Of a DNA stretch of 64,000 nt, positions 46,117 to 54,090 are shown piece after piece; positions within the stretch are counted from its first letter, which is position 1; the number at the start of each line of letters is the position of its first letter. The position numbers were made by a program, and so were the translations under genes. The stretch lies in NCBI GenBank assembly GCA_903911925.1, contig CAIWFH010000017.1, positions 1 to 64,000 on the forward strand, in the 5' to 3' direction. Below the pieces are notes generated by a model that made no database searches, was not told the origin of the DNA, and saw only the letters and a list, made by a program, of their open reading frames with translations. This DNA is from an uncultured Acidobacteriaceae bacterium. Its GTDB lineage: Bacteria; Acidobacteriota; Terriglobia; Terriglobales; Acidobacteriaceae.

Positions 46117-48189
46117 ATGCAAGAATCGATTTCGTTCACTCCGCAACTGGCAGCCTCGTCCATCGCCCACCTGCTGTGGCTGGTTCCTGCTGCGCCCATA
46201 GTGGCCGCCGGAGTTACCGCGCTGCTGAAGCAACCCAAGCGCAAGACCTCAGCGACAATGGCCATTGGCTCGATGAGCCTTTCGTTGATGCTGTCGCTGG
46301 TGGCATTCGCTCATGTAGTTGGTGCCTGGGCGCAGGGACTTGCGGCTCGCGAGACGGTCAATTTCAGTTGGATTCAATTTGGGGCAACCAACGTGGACCT
46401 CGGCTGGGTCCTCGATCCGCTCTCCGCCATCATGCTGGTGATGGTCACGCTGGTCGGCCTGCTCATCTTTATCTACTCCGTGGGCTACATGGCCCACGAC
46501 GAAAACTTCACCCGCTTCTTCTGCTTCCTCTCGCTCTTTGCCGGAGGCATGCTCACGGTCGTCATCGCCAACAGCCTCCTGCTGTTCTTCATGGGCTGGG
46601 AGATCGTCGGGCTCACCTCCTATTTGTTGATCGGCTTCTGGTACCAGAAGCCCTCGGCAGCCGCAGCAGCCAAAAAAGCATTCCTCGTCACGCGCGTTGG
46701 CGATGTCTTCTTTCTGCTGGGAATCGTCTGGCTCTTTGCGCAAACCGGCACACTGCTCTTCTACAACAATGGCGCGGGTTCCATGGAGCACGCTGCGCTT
46801 GCTGCTTTGCTTGGGCAGCCTGCCCTTCTCGGTCTTACCGCAGCCGGGGCCATCGGTTTGCTGATCTTCGCCGGAGCCGCGGGCAAGAGCGGTCAATTCC
46901 CGCTGCACGTATGGCTGCCCGACGCCATGGAAGGCCCCACGCCTGTCTCCGCACTGATTCACGCGGCAACCATGGTGGCCGCAGGCGTTTACCTTGTTGC
47001 GCGTGTTTATCCGCTGATGCAGGCCGGTGCACTGGCCGGCGGAACCACAACTGCGCTGACGGTAGTTACATGGGTGGGCGCATTTACAGCGGTCTTCGCC
47101 GCACTGATCGCTGTCGCGCAAAACGACATCAAGCGTATCCTCGCCTACTCCACCGTTTCGCAACTCGGCTACATGATGGCCGGCCTGGGCATGGGCGGCG
47201 TGGCGGTTGGCATGTTCCACCTGATCACCCACGCCTTCTTCAAGGCGCTGCTCTTTATGGGCGCAGGCTCGGTGATTCACGGCTGCCACGACGAGCAGGA
47301 CATTCGCCGCATGGGCGGCCTCAAAGCCGATATGCCGCTCACCTTTGTAACTTACGCAATCGGCATGCTGGCGCTGTGCGGCTTTCCGCTGCTTTTCTCC
47401 GGCTTCTGGTCGAAGGACGGCATTCTCGAGGCAGCGCAGCACTGGAGTGTGGCGAAGACGCCTTTCTACATGCTGGTGTTTGGGGCGCTGCTGACTGCGT
47501 TCTATATGACACGACAGGTGGCCTATGTTTTTTTCGGTCACTGGCGCGGTGGGAAAACGGCGCATGAGAGCCCGTCTTCAATGACGACGCCGCTGTGGAT
47601 TCTGGCGATCTTTGCGATGGCGCTGGGGTTGATCGGCACCCCGGCGTGGCCGTGGTTCCGTGCGTTCCTCGAAGGGCATGCGACCAGGTTTGATATGCTC
47701 GGTTTTGCCGAGCCGGGCTTGCTGGCGCTGATGGGCGTTTCAACGGTTGTCGTCTTTCTCGGCCTTGGGTTGGGCTGGCGGGTCTATGGCAACCGCACGC
47801 CGAATCCGGACGAGCCTGACGTGCTGGAGGCGGCATCCCCTCTGGTTTGGGGATGGCTGCATGATCGCCTCTACATCGACGAGTTCTACGGCCTCACCGT
47901 GGTTGCATTTTATGGCTGGTGGGGGCGCGTCTCTGACTGGCTCGACCGCCGCGTGTGGGGCGGGCTGGTGTCCGCAGTCGCTCGGGTCTTCGGGCTGTGG
48001 GCGCAACTGAATCGATTCCTCGATACGAATGTTGTTGACGGCAGCTTCGACAAGGGCTGCGACGAACTGGCCTCGGGCGGTGGCCTGCTGGCGCGGGTGC
48101 AGAATGGCCGCGTGCAGACCTACCTGAGAATTCTCGCGTTGGCCGTGGCGGCGCTGGCCGTCCTACTGATTTGGAGCAGCCGGGCATGA
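46117..48189 (+). CDS. nuoL: Complex I proton-pumping subunit NuoL, 690 aa
   Basis: Distal antiporter-like subunit with the long lateral helix. Pump residues are all visible: the TM5 glutamate in M-G-W-E-I-V-G-L-T-S-Y, R-V-G-D, the TM7 lysine in A-G-A-A-G-K-S-G-Q-F-P-L-H-V-W-L-P-D-A-M, and H-A-A-T-M-V-A-A-G-V-Y in TM8. At 690 aa it is longer than E. coli NuoL (613). Enlarged NuoL lateral helices are reported for complexes with a fourth pump, but I did not place the insertion by alignment. The ATG at 46117 follows a TTG in the same frame; either may start. Overlaps nuoM by 4 bp. Confidence 0.95.
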   Translation: MQESISFTPQLAASSIAHLLWLVPAAPIVAAGVTALLKQPKRKTSATMAIGSMSLSLMLSLVAFAHVVGAWAQGLAARETVNFSWIQFGATNVDLGWVLDPLSAIMLVMVTLVGLLIFIYSVGYMAHDENFTRFFCFLSLFAGGMLTVVIANSLLLFFMGWEIVGLTSYLLIGFWYQKPSAAAAAKKAFLVTRVGDVFFLLGIVWLFAQTGTLLFYNNGAGSMEHAALAALLGQPALLGLTAAGAIGLLIFAGAAGKSGQFPLHVWLPDAMEGPTPVSALIHAATMVAAGVYLVARVYPLMQAGALAGGTTTALTVVTWVGAFTAVFAALIAVAQNDIKRILAYSTVSQLGYMMAGLGMGGVAVGMFHLITHAFFKALLFMGAGSVIHGCHDEQDIRRMGGLKADMPLTFVTYAIGMLALCGFPLLFSGFWSKDGILEAAQHWSVAKTPFYMLVFGALLTAFYMTRQVAYVFFGHWRGGKTAHESPSSMTTPLWILAIFAMALGLIGTPAWPWFRAFLEGHATRFDMLGFAEPGLLALMGVSTVVVFLGLGLGWRVYGNRTPNPDEPDVLEAASPLVWGWLHDRLYIDEFYGLTVVAFYGWWGRVSDWLDRRVWGGLVSAVARVFGLWAQLNRFLDTNVVDGSFDKGCDELASGGGLLARVQNGRVQTYLRILALAVAALAVLLIWSSRA

Positions 48190-49703
48190 ACGGATTACCC
48201 GTACTGACACTGTTGACCGTGCTGCCCCTCGTCGGGGCGGCAATCGCGCTGGTGGCAGGCAAGCACGCGCGCGACGTTGCGCTGCTGACGACACTGGCCA
48301 GCCTGGTGGTGGCGGTTTTGATTTGGATGCGCCTGCCGCTCGATGGCAGCATCGGCCTCGTCGAGCGCGCCGTGTGGGCCCCGTCGCTGGGCATTGAGTA
48401 TCACCTGGGCGTGGACGCTCTGGGCGCGCTGATGCTGCTGCTCTCGGCTATTGTGACGCTGATGTCGGTGGACGCGGCGCATCGTGTGCACCACCAGCCG
48501 GGGCTCTACTTTGCGCTGGTACTGGTGCTTGAAGCGGGTCTCTTCGGCTCTTTCACGGCGCTTAATTTCTTCCACTGGTTTTTGTTCTGGGAACTGAGCC
48601 TGATTCCTGCCTTCTTTCTCATCAAGCTCTGGGGTGGCACGCGGCGCGGACCGGCGGCGACGCAGTTCTTCATCTACACCATGGCCGGTTCTGTGGCATT
48701 GCTGCTGGCATTTCTGGCCGTGTTTCTGTCAACCAACAGCATGGATTTTCCCCACCTGACACTGCTTGCCTCAACCGGCGAACTTGAGCAGATGGTAACG
48801 GCGCACCTTGGCCCGGTGACGATGTGGCTGGCGGTGGGCGTGCTGGTCGGCTTCGCGGTCAAGGTGCCCATGGTGCCGTTCCACACATGGCTTCCCGCGG
48901 CATATGCAGAAGCTCCTTCGCCGGTGACGATGCTGCTGACCGGCGCGATGTCGAAGATGGGCGTGTACGGCCTGCTGCGTATTGCGCTCCCGCTCTTCGG
49001 AGCCCAGATTGCGCAGATTCGCACGCCGCTGCTGGTGATGGCCGTGGCCACGGTGGTGATGGGCGCCTGGGCCGCCGCCGCACAAAAGGACTTGAAGCGC
49101 ATCTTCGCGTACATGTCGGTGAATCACCTTGGCTACTGCCTGCTGGGCATCTTCGCGCTGGCGGTTCCTAATGCCGGTGCCGCGGCTCAGGCTAGTCAGG
49201 CCGCGGCGCTGAACGGCGTGATCCTGCAGATGTTCAACCACGGGCTCACGGCTGCGGCGCTGTTCTGGTTTGTGGCCATGCTGCAGACGCGCACCGGCGG
49301 CCATCGCGGCATTGACCAGTTTGGCGGACTGCGCAAGCCCGCCCCGGTGCTGGCGGGACTCATGGGCATCGCACTTTTTTCGTCGCTCGGCCTGCCGGGC
49401 CTCAACGGCTTCGTCGGCGAGTTCCTGATCTTCCGCGGCGTTTTTCCGCTGGCGTGGGTTGCGGCAACCGTGTCGGTGCTTGGGTTGCTGGTGACGGCGG
49501 CTGTTATTCTCACCGTGATTCAGAAGGTCTTCACGGGTCCGGCGCCGGAGCACTGTGTCGGATTCCCCGATTTACACAATGGTGAAAAGATGGCCCTGGC
49601 ACCGGTGATCGGCCTCATGCTGCTCATCGGCTTGTTGCCGAGTTTGATTGTGGACACCTTGAACCCAACTGTCGTGAACCTGCTGGCTCACTGGAGATTT
49701 TAA
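48186..49703 (+). CDS. nuoM: Complex I proton-pumping subunit NuoM, first copy, 505 aa
   Basis: Antiporter-like membrane subunit. It retains the full set of pump residues: E136 (F-F-H-W-F-L-F-W-E-L-S-L-I-P), K226 (F-A-V-K-V-P-M-V-P-F-H-T-W-L-P), K257 (G-A-M-S-K-M-G-V-Y-G) and a C-half glutamate in F-N-G-F-V-G-E-F. The ATG overlaps the nuoL stop. It is directly followed by a second, divergent nuoM with no gap. Confidence 0.94.
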   Translation: MNGLPVLTLLTVLPLVGAAIALVAGKHARDVALLTTLASLVVAVLIWMRLPLDGSIGLVERAVWAPSLGIEYHLGVDALGALMLLLSAIVTLMSVDAAHRVHHQPGLYFALVLVLEAGLFGSFTALNFFHWFLFWELSLIPAFFLIKLWGGTRRGPAATQFFIYTMAGSVALLLAFLAVFLSTNSMDFPHLTLLASTGELEQMVTAHLGPVTMWLAVGVLVGFAVKVPMVPFHTWLPAAYAEAPSPVTMLLTGAMSKMGVYGLLRIALPLFGAQIAQIRTPLLVMAVATVVMGAWAAAAQKDLKRIFAYMSVNHLGYCLLGIFALAVPNAGAAAQASQAAALNGVILQMFNHGLTAAALFWFVAMLQTRTGGHRGIDQFGGLRKPAPVLAGLMGIALFSSLGLPGLNGFVGEFLIFRGVFPLAWVAATVSVLGLLVTAAVILTVIQKVFTGPAPEHCVGFPDLHNGEKMALAPVIGLMLLIGLLPSLIVDTLNPTVVNLLAHWRF

Positions 49704-51224
49704 TTGTTAGCCTTTACGATCTATCTCTCGTTTGCCGGGGCGCTGGTGCTGGCGCTGCTGCCCGCAACCAAGCCCGCGCTGTCGCGCTGGTTTGCGCTGG
49801 CTGTGGCCGCAGCCGGGCTGACGCTTGGCGTGCAAGGCTTTATCGCCGGCATGGGCCAGGGGCGGACGGTCATCGTTGATTTGCCATGGGTCCCGTCGAT
49901 GGGCATTCACTTTCTGCTGGCCGCCGACGGCATCAGCCGCGTGCTTGTATTGCTTACCGGCCTGGCTGCGGTTGCGGGCATCCTCTTCAGTTGGAACATC
50001 GAGTTGCGGACGAACGAGTTTTTCGCTTTCTTCCTGGCCCTCATTGGCGGCGTGTATGGCGTCTTCCTCAGCTTCGATCTTTTCCTGCTTTTCGTGTTTT
50101 ACGAAATCGCCATCGTGCCCAAGTACTTCCTGATTGCCATCTGGGGATCGACGCGGCGCGAATACGCAGCCATGAAGCTGGCGCTCTACTCGTTTGTGGG
50201 CTCGGCGATGGTGCTGATCGGCCTGCTGGCTGCTTACGCCACCTCGGGCACCCACTCCACTGGATTGATTGCGCTGGCCGCCGCTGGTCACTCAGGCGCG
50301 CTTCCGGTCAGTTTCCAGATGTGGTGCTTCCCGCTGGTCTTCACCGGGTTCGCGATTCTGGCCGGCATGTGGCCGTTCCACACCTGGGCGCCTACCGGGC
50401 ACGTGGCCGCGCCAACCGCTGCCTCAATGCTGCTGGCCGGAGTGGTGATGAAACTGGGCGCGTACGGATGCCTGCGTGTTGGCATTGCGCTGTTTCCGCG
50501 AGGCCTTGATCCGTGGGGATTCTCGCTGCTCGGCATAGGCTCCTGGCGTGATGTCTTCGCGGTGCTGGCGGTCATCGGCATCGTCTACGGTGCGCTGGTG
50601 GCGCTGGCGCAGAGCGACTTCAAATTCGTCATCGGCTACTCCAGTGTGAGCCACATGGGCTTTGTGCTGCTGGGCCTCATGACGCTGAACCAGATCGGCG
50701 TTACCGGGGCGGTGTTGCAGATGTTCTCGCATGGCATCATCGCTGGATTGCTCTTCGCCATCGTCGGGCGGATCGTTTATGACCGCACCCACACACGACA
50801 ACTGGCCGAACTTGAAACCATGCATCTCGCGAAGCGCCTGCCGTTCGCGGCGTGGGCGTTCGTTGTCGCGGGAATGGCTTCGATGGGGCTGCCGGGCTTC
50901 TCCGGCTTCGTCGCCGAGTTGCAGGTGTTGGTGGGCGCGTGGATCGCGAACCCTTGGTGGGCTGCGGCGGCGGGCGTTGGCATTATCGTCGGTGTGGCTT
51001 ACACCTGGCGCGCGCTGCAAAAGGCGTTCTTCGCCGATGCGCTCCCGACCCCCGATCAGCACCCGCGCACCGGTTGGCCTGCCTTCGCTGCCATTACCTG
51101 GCCTGAAGTTACGGGCACGGCGCTGCTGGCGGGCGTCAGCGTGGCGGTGGGGCTTTACCCCAAGATTCTGCTTGACACGATAGAGCCTGCGGTCAAGGCG
51201 CTGTTAGCTGGAGGCGCACAATGA
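49704..51224 (+). CDS. Second NuoM paralogue lacking the TM7 lysine, 506 aa, TTG start
   Basis: Antiporter-like subunit homologous to NuoM and encoded immediately after it. E134 (V-F-Y-E-I-A-I-V-P-K) and K250 (V-V-M-K-L-G-A-Y-G) are kept, as is the C-half glutamate in F-S-G-F-V-A-E-L. The TM7 motif reads F-A-I-L-A-G-M-W-P-F-H-T-W, with leucine (L219, codon 50358-50360) where NuoM has lysine. The TTG start sits directly on the previous stop, with GGAG about 8 bases upstream, and overlaps nuoN by 4 bp. Duplicated nuoM in tandem is the hallmark of four-pump (2M) complexes. Confidence 0.9.
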   Translation: MLAFTIYLSFAGALVLALLPATKPALSRWFALAVAAAGLTLGVQGFIAGMGQGRTVIVDLPWVPSMGIHFLLAADGISRVLVLLTGLAAVAGILFSWNIELRTNEFFAFFLALIGGVYGVFLSFDLFLLFVFYEIAIVPKYFLIAIWGSTRREYAAMKLALYSFVGSAMVLIGLLAAYATSGTHSTGLIALAAAGHSGALPVSFQMWCFPLVFTGFAILAGMWPFHTWAPTGHVAAPTAASMLLAGVVMKLGAYGCLRVGIALFPRGLDPWGFSLLGIGSWRDVFAVLAVIGIVYGALVALAQSDFKFVIGYSSVSHMGFVLLGLMTLNQIGVTGAVLQMFSHGIIAGLLFAIVGRIVYDRTHTRQLAELETMHLAKRLPFAAWAFVVAGMASMGLPGFSGFVAELQVLVGAWIANPWWAAAAGVGIIVGVAYTWRALQKAFFADALPTPDQHPRTGWPAFAAITWPEVTGTALLAGVSVAVGLYPKILLDTIEPAVKALLAGGAQ

Positions 51225-52807
51225 ATTACGCAGATCTCTTCCGCGTAACGCTGCCGGAGACGGCGCTTGAAGTTGCGGCGCTGCTGGTGCTGGTGGTTGA
51301 CTTGGGGTTCCTGCGCAAGGCTGCGCTCAAACTGCGCGTGACAGTGGCGGCGCTGCTCGGCGTGACCGGGTGCGGCGCGGCATTGTGGGCGTTGCAAGCT
51401 CAATGCGTACACGGCCCGAGCTTTGACTATACCCTCGGTTTGCTGCTAGCCACAGGCGGGCTCACCGCCGTCGCGCAGATCGGAATCTTGGTTTTGACAG
51501 CTCTGACGCTGCTGCTGCTGATCGACTCAGTGTTCACGCGCCATGTGGGCGAGTTTGTTGCAGTTGTGCTCATGGCGGCCACAGGGGGCCTGATTATTGC
51601 CGGGGCGCGGGATTTGCTGGTCATATTCGTAGGCCTCGAACTGCTCAGCCTGGGCCTTTACATCATGACTGCCTTTGCAAAGACCTCCGGCAAGAGCGCG
51701 GAAGCAGCACTCAAGTATTACCTCTTCGGTGGAATGTCGGCAGCGTTTTTGCTCTTTGGGTTCAGTTACATCTACGGGCTGACTGGCAGTACGAATCTAC
51801 CCGACATCCAAGATGCGATCTTCAATCAAGGACCATCCCCTCTGCTCTACGTCGCATGGATTCTCGTTGTCGCCGGTTTGGGATTTAAGGTCGCTGCGGT
51901 CCCGTTCCACTTATGGGCTCCAGATACCTACGAGGGTGCGCCTGCGCCAGCTGCCGCGTTCATTGCATCGGTGTCCAAGGTCGCTAGCTTCGCGCTTCTG
52001 CTCACGGTCGGTCGCTTGCTGACGGTCTATGGGCTTTTTCGCTGGACTTACAACATGTCGACCAGCGATCTGGTTGCGCAACTGCATCGGTACGACGCCG
52101 TTGGGGTTCGCTTGGAAGGAATGCTCTTCGCCGTTGCTGCCGCATCAATGATCGCCGGCAATCTTACGGCTCTGGCGCAGACGAGTGTCCGCCGCTTGCT
52201 CGCTTACTCGGCGATCGCGCATGCAGGCTACATAATCTTAGGAGTGAGTACAGGCCAACACCTTACCGGAATGCCTGGAGAGATGGAGTCGCTGCTGTCC
52301 TCCTGGAGATACCTCATCGCCAGCCAGAATGCCGTCCTCTACTACATCCTCACCTACGGCCTGACGACTATCGGTGCATTTGGCGTTGTCGATGTGGTGC
52401 AGCGGGCCACGGGCAGCGACAAGCTGGATGCGTTCCTGGGGCTGCACAAGCGGAACCCGGTGTTGGCGGCGGTGTTGCTGGTGCTGTTTCTTTCGCTAGC
52501 CGGGATTCCGCCGCTGGTGGGCTTCTGGGCCAAGTTCAATCTGTTCGCCGCAGTGCTGGGCGTTTCAGCCGGGCCGGTTCCTTTTACGCTGGTGGCGTTG
52601 GCTGTCGCATTCAGCGCCGTTTCGCTCTACTACTATTTGCAAGTGCTCAAGCGGGCTTACGTGATGCCTGCGGTGGACGAGACGCCCATCCAGGCGCATC
52701 CGGTAACGATGGCTGTGCTGGTGGCGATTGCTGCTGCGGTTGTGGTGCTGGGTTGCTTCCCGGCGCTGCTGCAGAACTGGATTCAGAGCTTTTATCCGGT
52801 TCTGTAG
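51221..52807 (+). CDS. nuoN: Complex I proton-pumping subunit NuoN, 528 aa
   Basis: Last gene of the operon and the pump nearest the quinone module. Conserved features are G-L-E-L-L-S-L-G-L-Y (TM5 glutamate), the TM7 lysine in G-L-G-F-K-V-A-A-V-P-F-H-L-W-A-P-D, and the TM8 lysine in S-V-S-K-V-A-S-F. An insertion between about residues 270 and 300 (including R-W-T-Y-N-M-S-T-S-D-L) is uncommon in length. Base composition in the middle third is less GC-rich than that of the other nuo genes. It is followed by 300 bases of stacked repeats. Confidence 0.94.
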   Translation: MNYADLFRVTLPETALEVAALLVLVVDLGFLRKAALKLRVTVAALLGVTGCGAALWALQAQCVHGPSFDYTLGLLLATGGLTAVAQIGILVLTALTLLLLIDSVFTRHVGEFVAVVLMAATGGLIIAGARDLLVIFVGLELLSLGLYIMTAFAKTSGKSAEAALKYYLFGGMSAAFLLFGFSYIYGLTGSTNLPDIQDAIFNQGPSPLLYVAWILVVAGLGFKVAAVPFHLWAPDTYEGAPAPAAAFIASVSKVASFALLLTVGRLLTVYGLFRWTYNMSTSDLVAQLHRYDAVGVRLEGMLFAVAAASMIAGNLTALAQTSVRRLLAYSAIAHAGYIILGVSTGQHLTGMPGEMESLLSSWRYLIASQNAVLYYILTYGLTTIGAFGVVDVVQRATGSDKLDAFLGLHKRNPVLAAVLLVLFLSLAGIPPLVGFWAKFNLFAAVLGVSAGPVPFTLVALAVAFSAVSLYYYLQVLKRAYVMPAVDETPIQAHPVTMAVLVAIAAAVVVLGCFPALLQNWIQSFYPVL

Positions 52808-53107
52808 AGTGTGTGATTGGAGTTCGTGGTATCCCACTGTTGCGACAATCTTCCACCACGGCGGATCGCGAAGAGTTCGGGTTCGTGGTATCCCACCCTT
52901 ACGGCAAGAACAAAAACGTCGTAAAGATGGGGCACCCATCGGATGTGGTTGAACCAACTTCTCGAAATGCAGGTCCTTCGACTCCCCGTTCGCTGCGCTC
53001 AGGGTCGCTTAGGGTGACAGTATCGAAGGACGGCTCAGGATGACAGCATCGCAGGGGATTCTCCCGATGACAGCATCGAAGGGGTGCTCCGGATGACCGG
53101 CGCGAGA
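52808..53107. repeat. Repeat-filled gap after nuoN: GGTATCCCA hairpin and GGATGACAGCATCG units
   Basis: No gene here. A partial GTGGTATCCCA copy lies at about 52826-52838, and a full copy at 52885-52937 whose arms contain CTTACG/CGTAAA. From 52969 to 53096 comes an expanded copy of the GGTCCTTCGAC repeat in which GATGACAGCATCG-like words occur several times in a row. The region separates the converging nuo and sdh operons and probably also terminates both. Confidence 0.75.
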
Positions 53108-53857
53108 TTATCCCCGCAGGAAGTCCTTGGCCTTCTGGACGAGCACGTCGCGGTTGATGTCGGAGATGGCCTCAGTCAGCGGAAGCTGCTTGGGGCAGGC
53201 TTCGACGCAGTTTTGCGCAAAGCCGCACTCCTGAATGCCGCCGTCGCCGGCCAACGCACGCAGGCGGTCTTCCTTGAAGACCTGGCCGGTGGGGTGATTG
53301 TTGAAGAGCTTGACCTGGGCGATTGTGGCCGCGCCCACGAAGCCGGTGTCCTCGTTGAACTGGGGGCAGACTTCCATGCAGCAGGTGCAACTGATGCAGT
53401 TCGACAGCGGGTAATTGGCTTCCTGCTGCTGCGGGAAGACGCGCGGGCCGGCGCCGAGATCGTAGGTGCCATCGACCGGAACCCAGGCCTTGACGGCCAT
53501 GAGGTTGTCAAAAAGGACGTGCCTATCGACCTGGAGGTCACGGACCAGCGGGAACTTGGTCAGCGGCTCGACCTTGATTGGCTGCTCGAGATTATCGACC
53601 AGGGCCGAGCAGGCCATGCGGGCTTTGCCGTTGATGCGCATGGCGCATGAGCCGCAGATCTCCTCAAGGCAATTGGAGTCGTAAGTGATGGGGGTGGTGG
53701 CGTGGCCATCGGCAGTGACGGGGTTGGCGGCGATCTCCATCATGGCGGAGATGACGTTCATTCCGGGACGCCACTCGAGTTCGAAGCTCTCCCACACGGC
53801 GGGAGCATCGGGGCTGGCCTGGCGCTTGATTTCGAATTGCACTGTCTTGGTTGCCAT
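53108..53857 (-). CDS. sdhB: Succinate dehydrogenase iron-sulfur subunit SdhB, 249 aa
   Basis: Passes electrons from FAD in SdhA to the membrane quinone. The [2Fe-2S] ligands are in C-L-E-E-I-C-G-S-C-A-M with a downstream cysteine (R-M-A-C). The [4Fe-4S] and [3Fe-4S] clusters use C-I-S-C-T-C-C-M-E-V-C-P and C-V-E-A-C-P-K, plus the single cysteine in Q-E-C-G-F-A. Last gene of sdhCAB. It lies 233 bp after sdhA, a gap filled with four TAAA-loop hairpins, and the gene set matches the Bacillus-type complex. Confidence 0.95.
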   Translation of the reverse strand: MATKTVQFEIKRQASPDAPAVWESFELEWRPGMNVISAMMEIAANPVTADGHATTPITYDSNCLEEICGSCAMRINGKARMACSALVDNLEQPIKVEPLTKFPLVRDLQVDRHVLFDNLMAVKAWVPVDGTYDLGAGPRVFPQQQEANYPLSNCISCTCCMEVCPQFNEDTGFVGAATIAQVKLFNNHPTGQVFKEDRLRALAGDGGIQECGFAQNCVEACPKQLPLTEAISDINRDVLVQKAKDFLRG

Positions 53858-53866
53858 GTTCCCTCA

Positions 53867-54027
53867 GGGGCTAAAGCCCCGGTCTTCTTTGCGGCTTTGC
53901 GGCACGACTAAAGTCGTGCCCTGACACTTCTTGCTCATTCAACAAGCTCGAAGTTCGATCATGTTCTTCCGGGGCTAAAGCCCCGACGACTTCTTTGTTC
54001 GCACATCGGCGCGGCTAAAGCCGCGCC
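53867..54027. repeat. Four TAAA-loop hairpins between sdhA and sdhB
   Basis: Four stems with identical TAAA loops but different arms: GGGGC/GCCCC (53867-53880), GGCACGAC/GTCGTGCC (53901-53920), CGGGGC/GCCCCG (53970-53985) and GGCGCGGC/GCCGCGCC (54008-54027). All arms are perfectly complementary. They lie inside the operon transcript between sdhA and sdhB, so they could lower or protect part of the mRNA. First and second match the pair at 2892-2946. Confidence 0.85.
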
Positions 54028-54090
54028 CTTTCAAAACATTGCGCATGCAATTGCGAAATTCAAAAGCATTACAAACCCATTCGCGAAACA

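Noticed and set aside
46249..47565. 438-codon minus-strand open frame opposite nuoL
   Set aside because: It is antisense to a well-supported nuoL and its His/Gln/Glu-rich composition is what antisense of GC-rich membrane genes gives.
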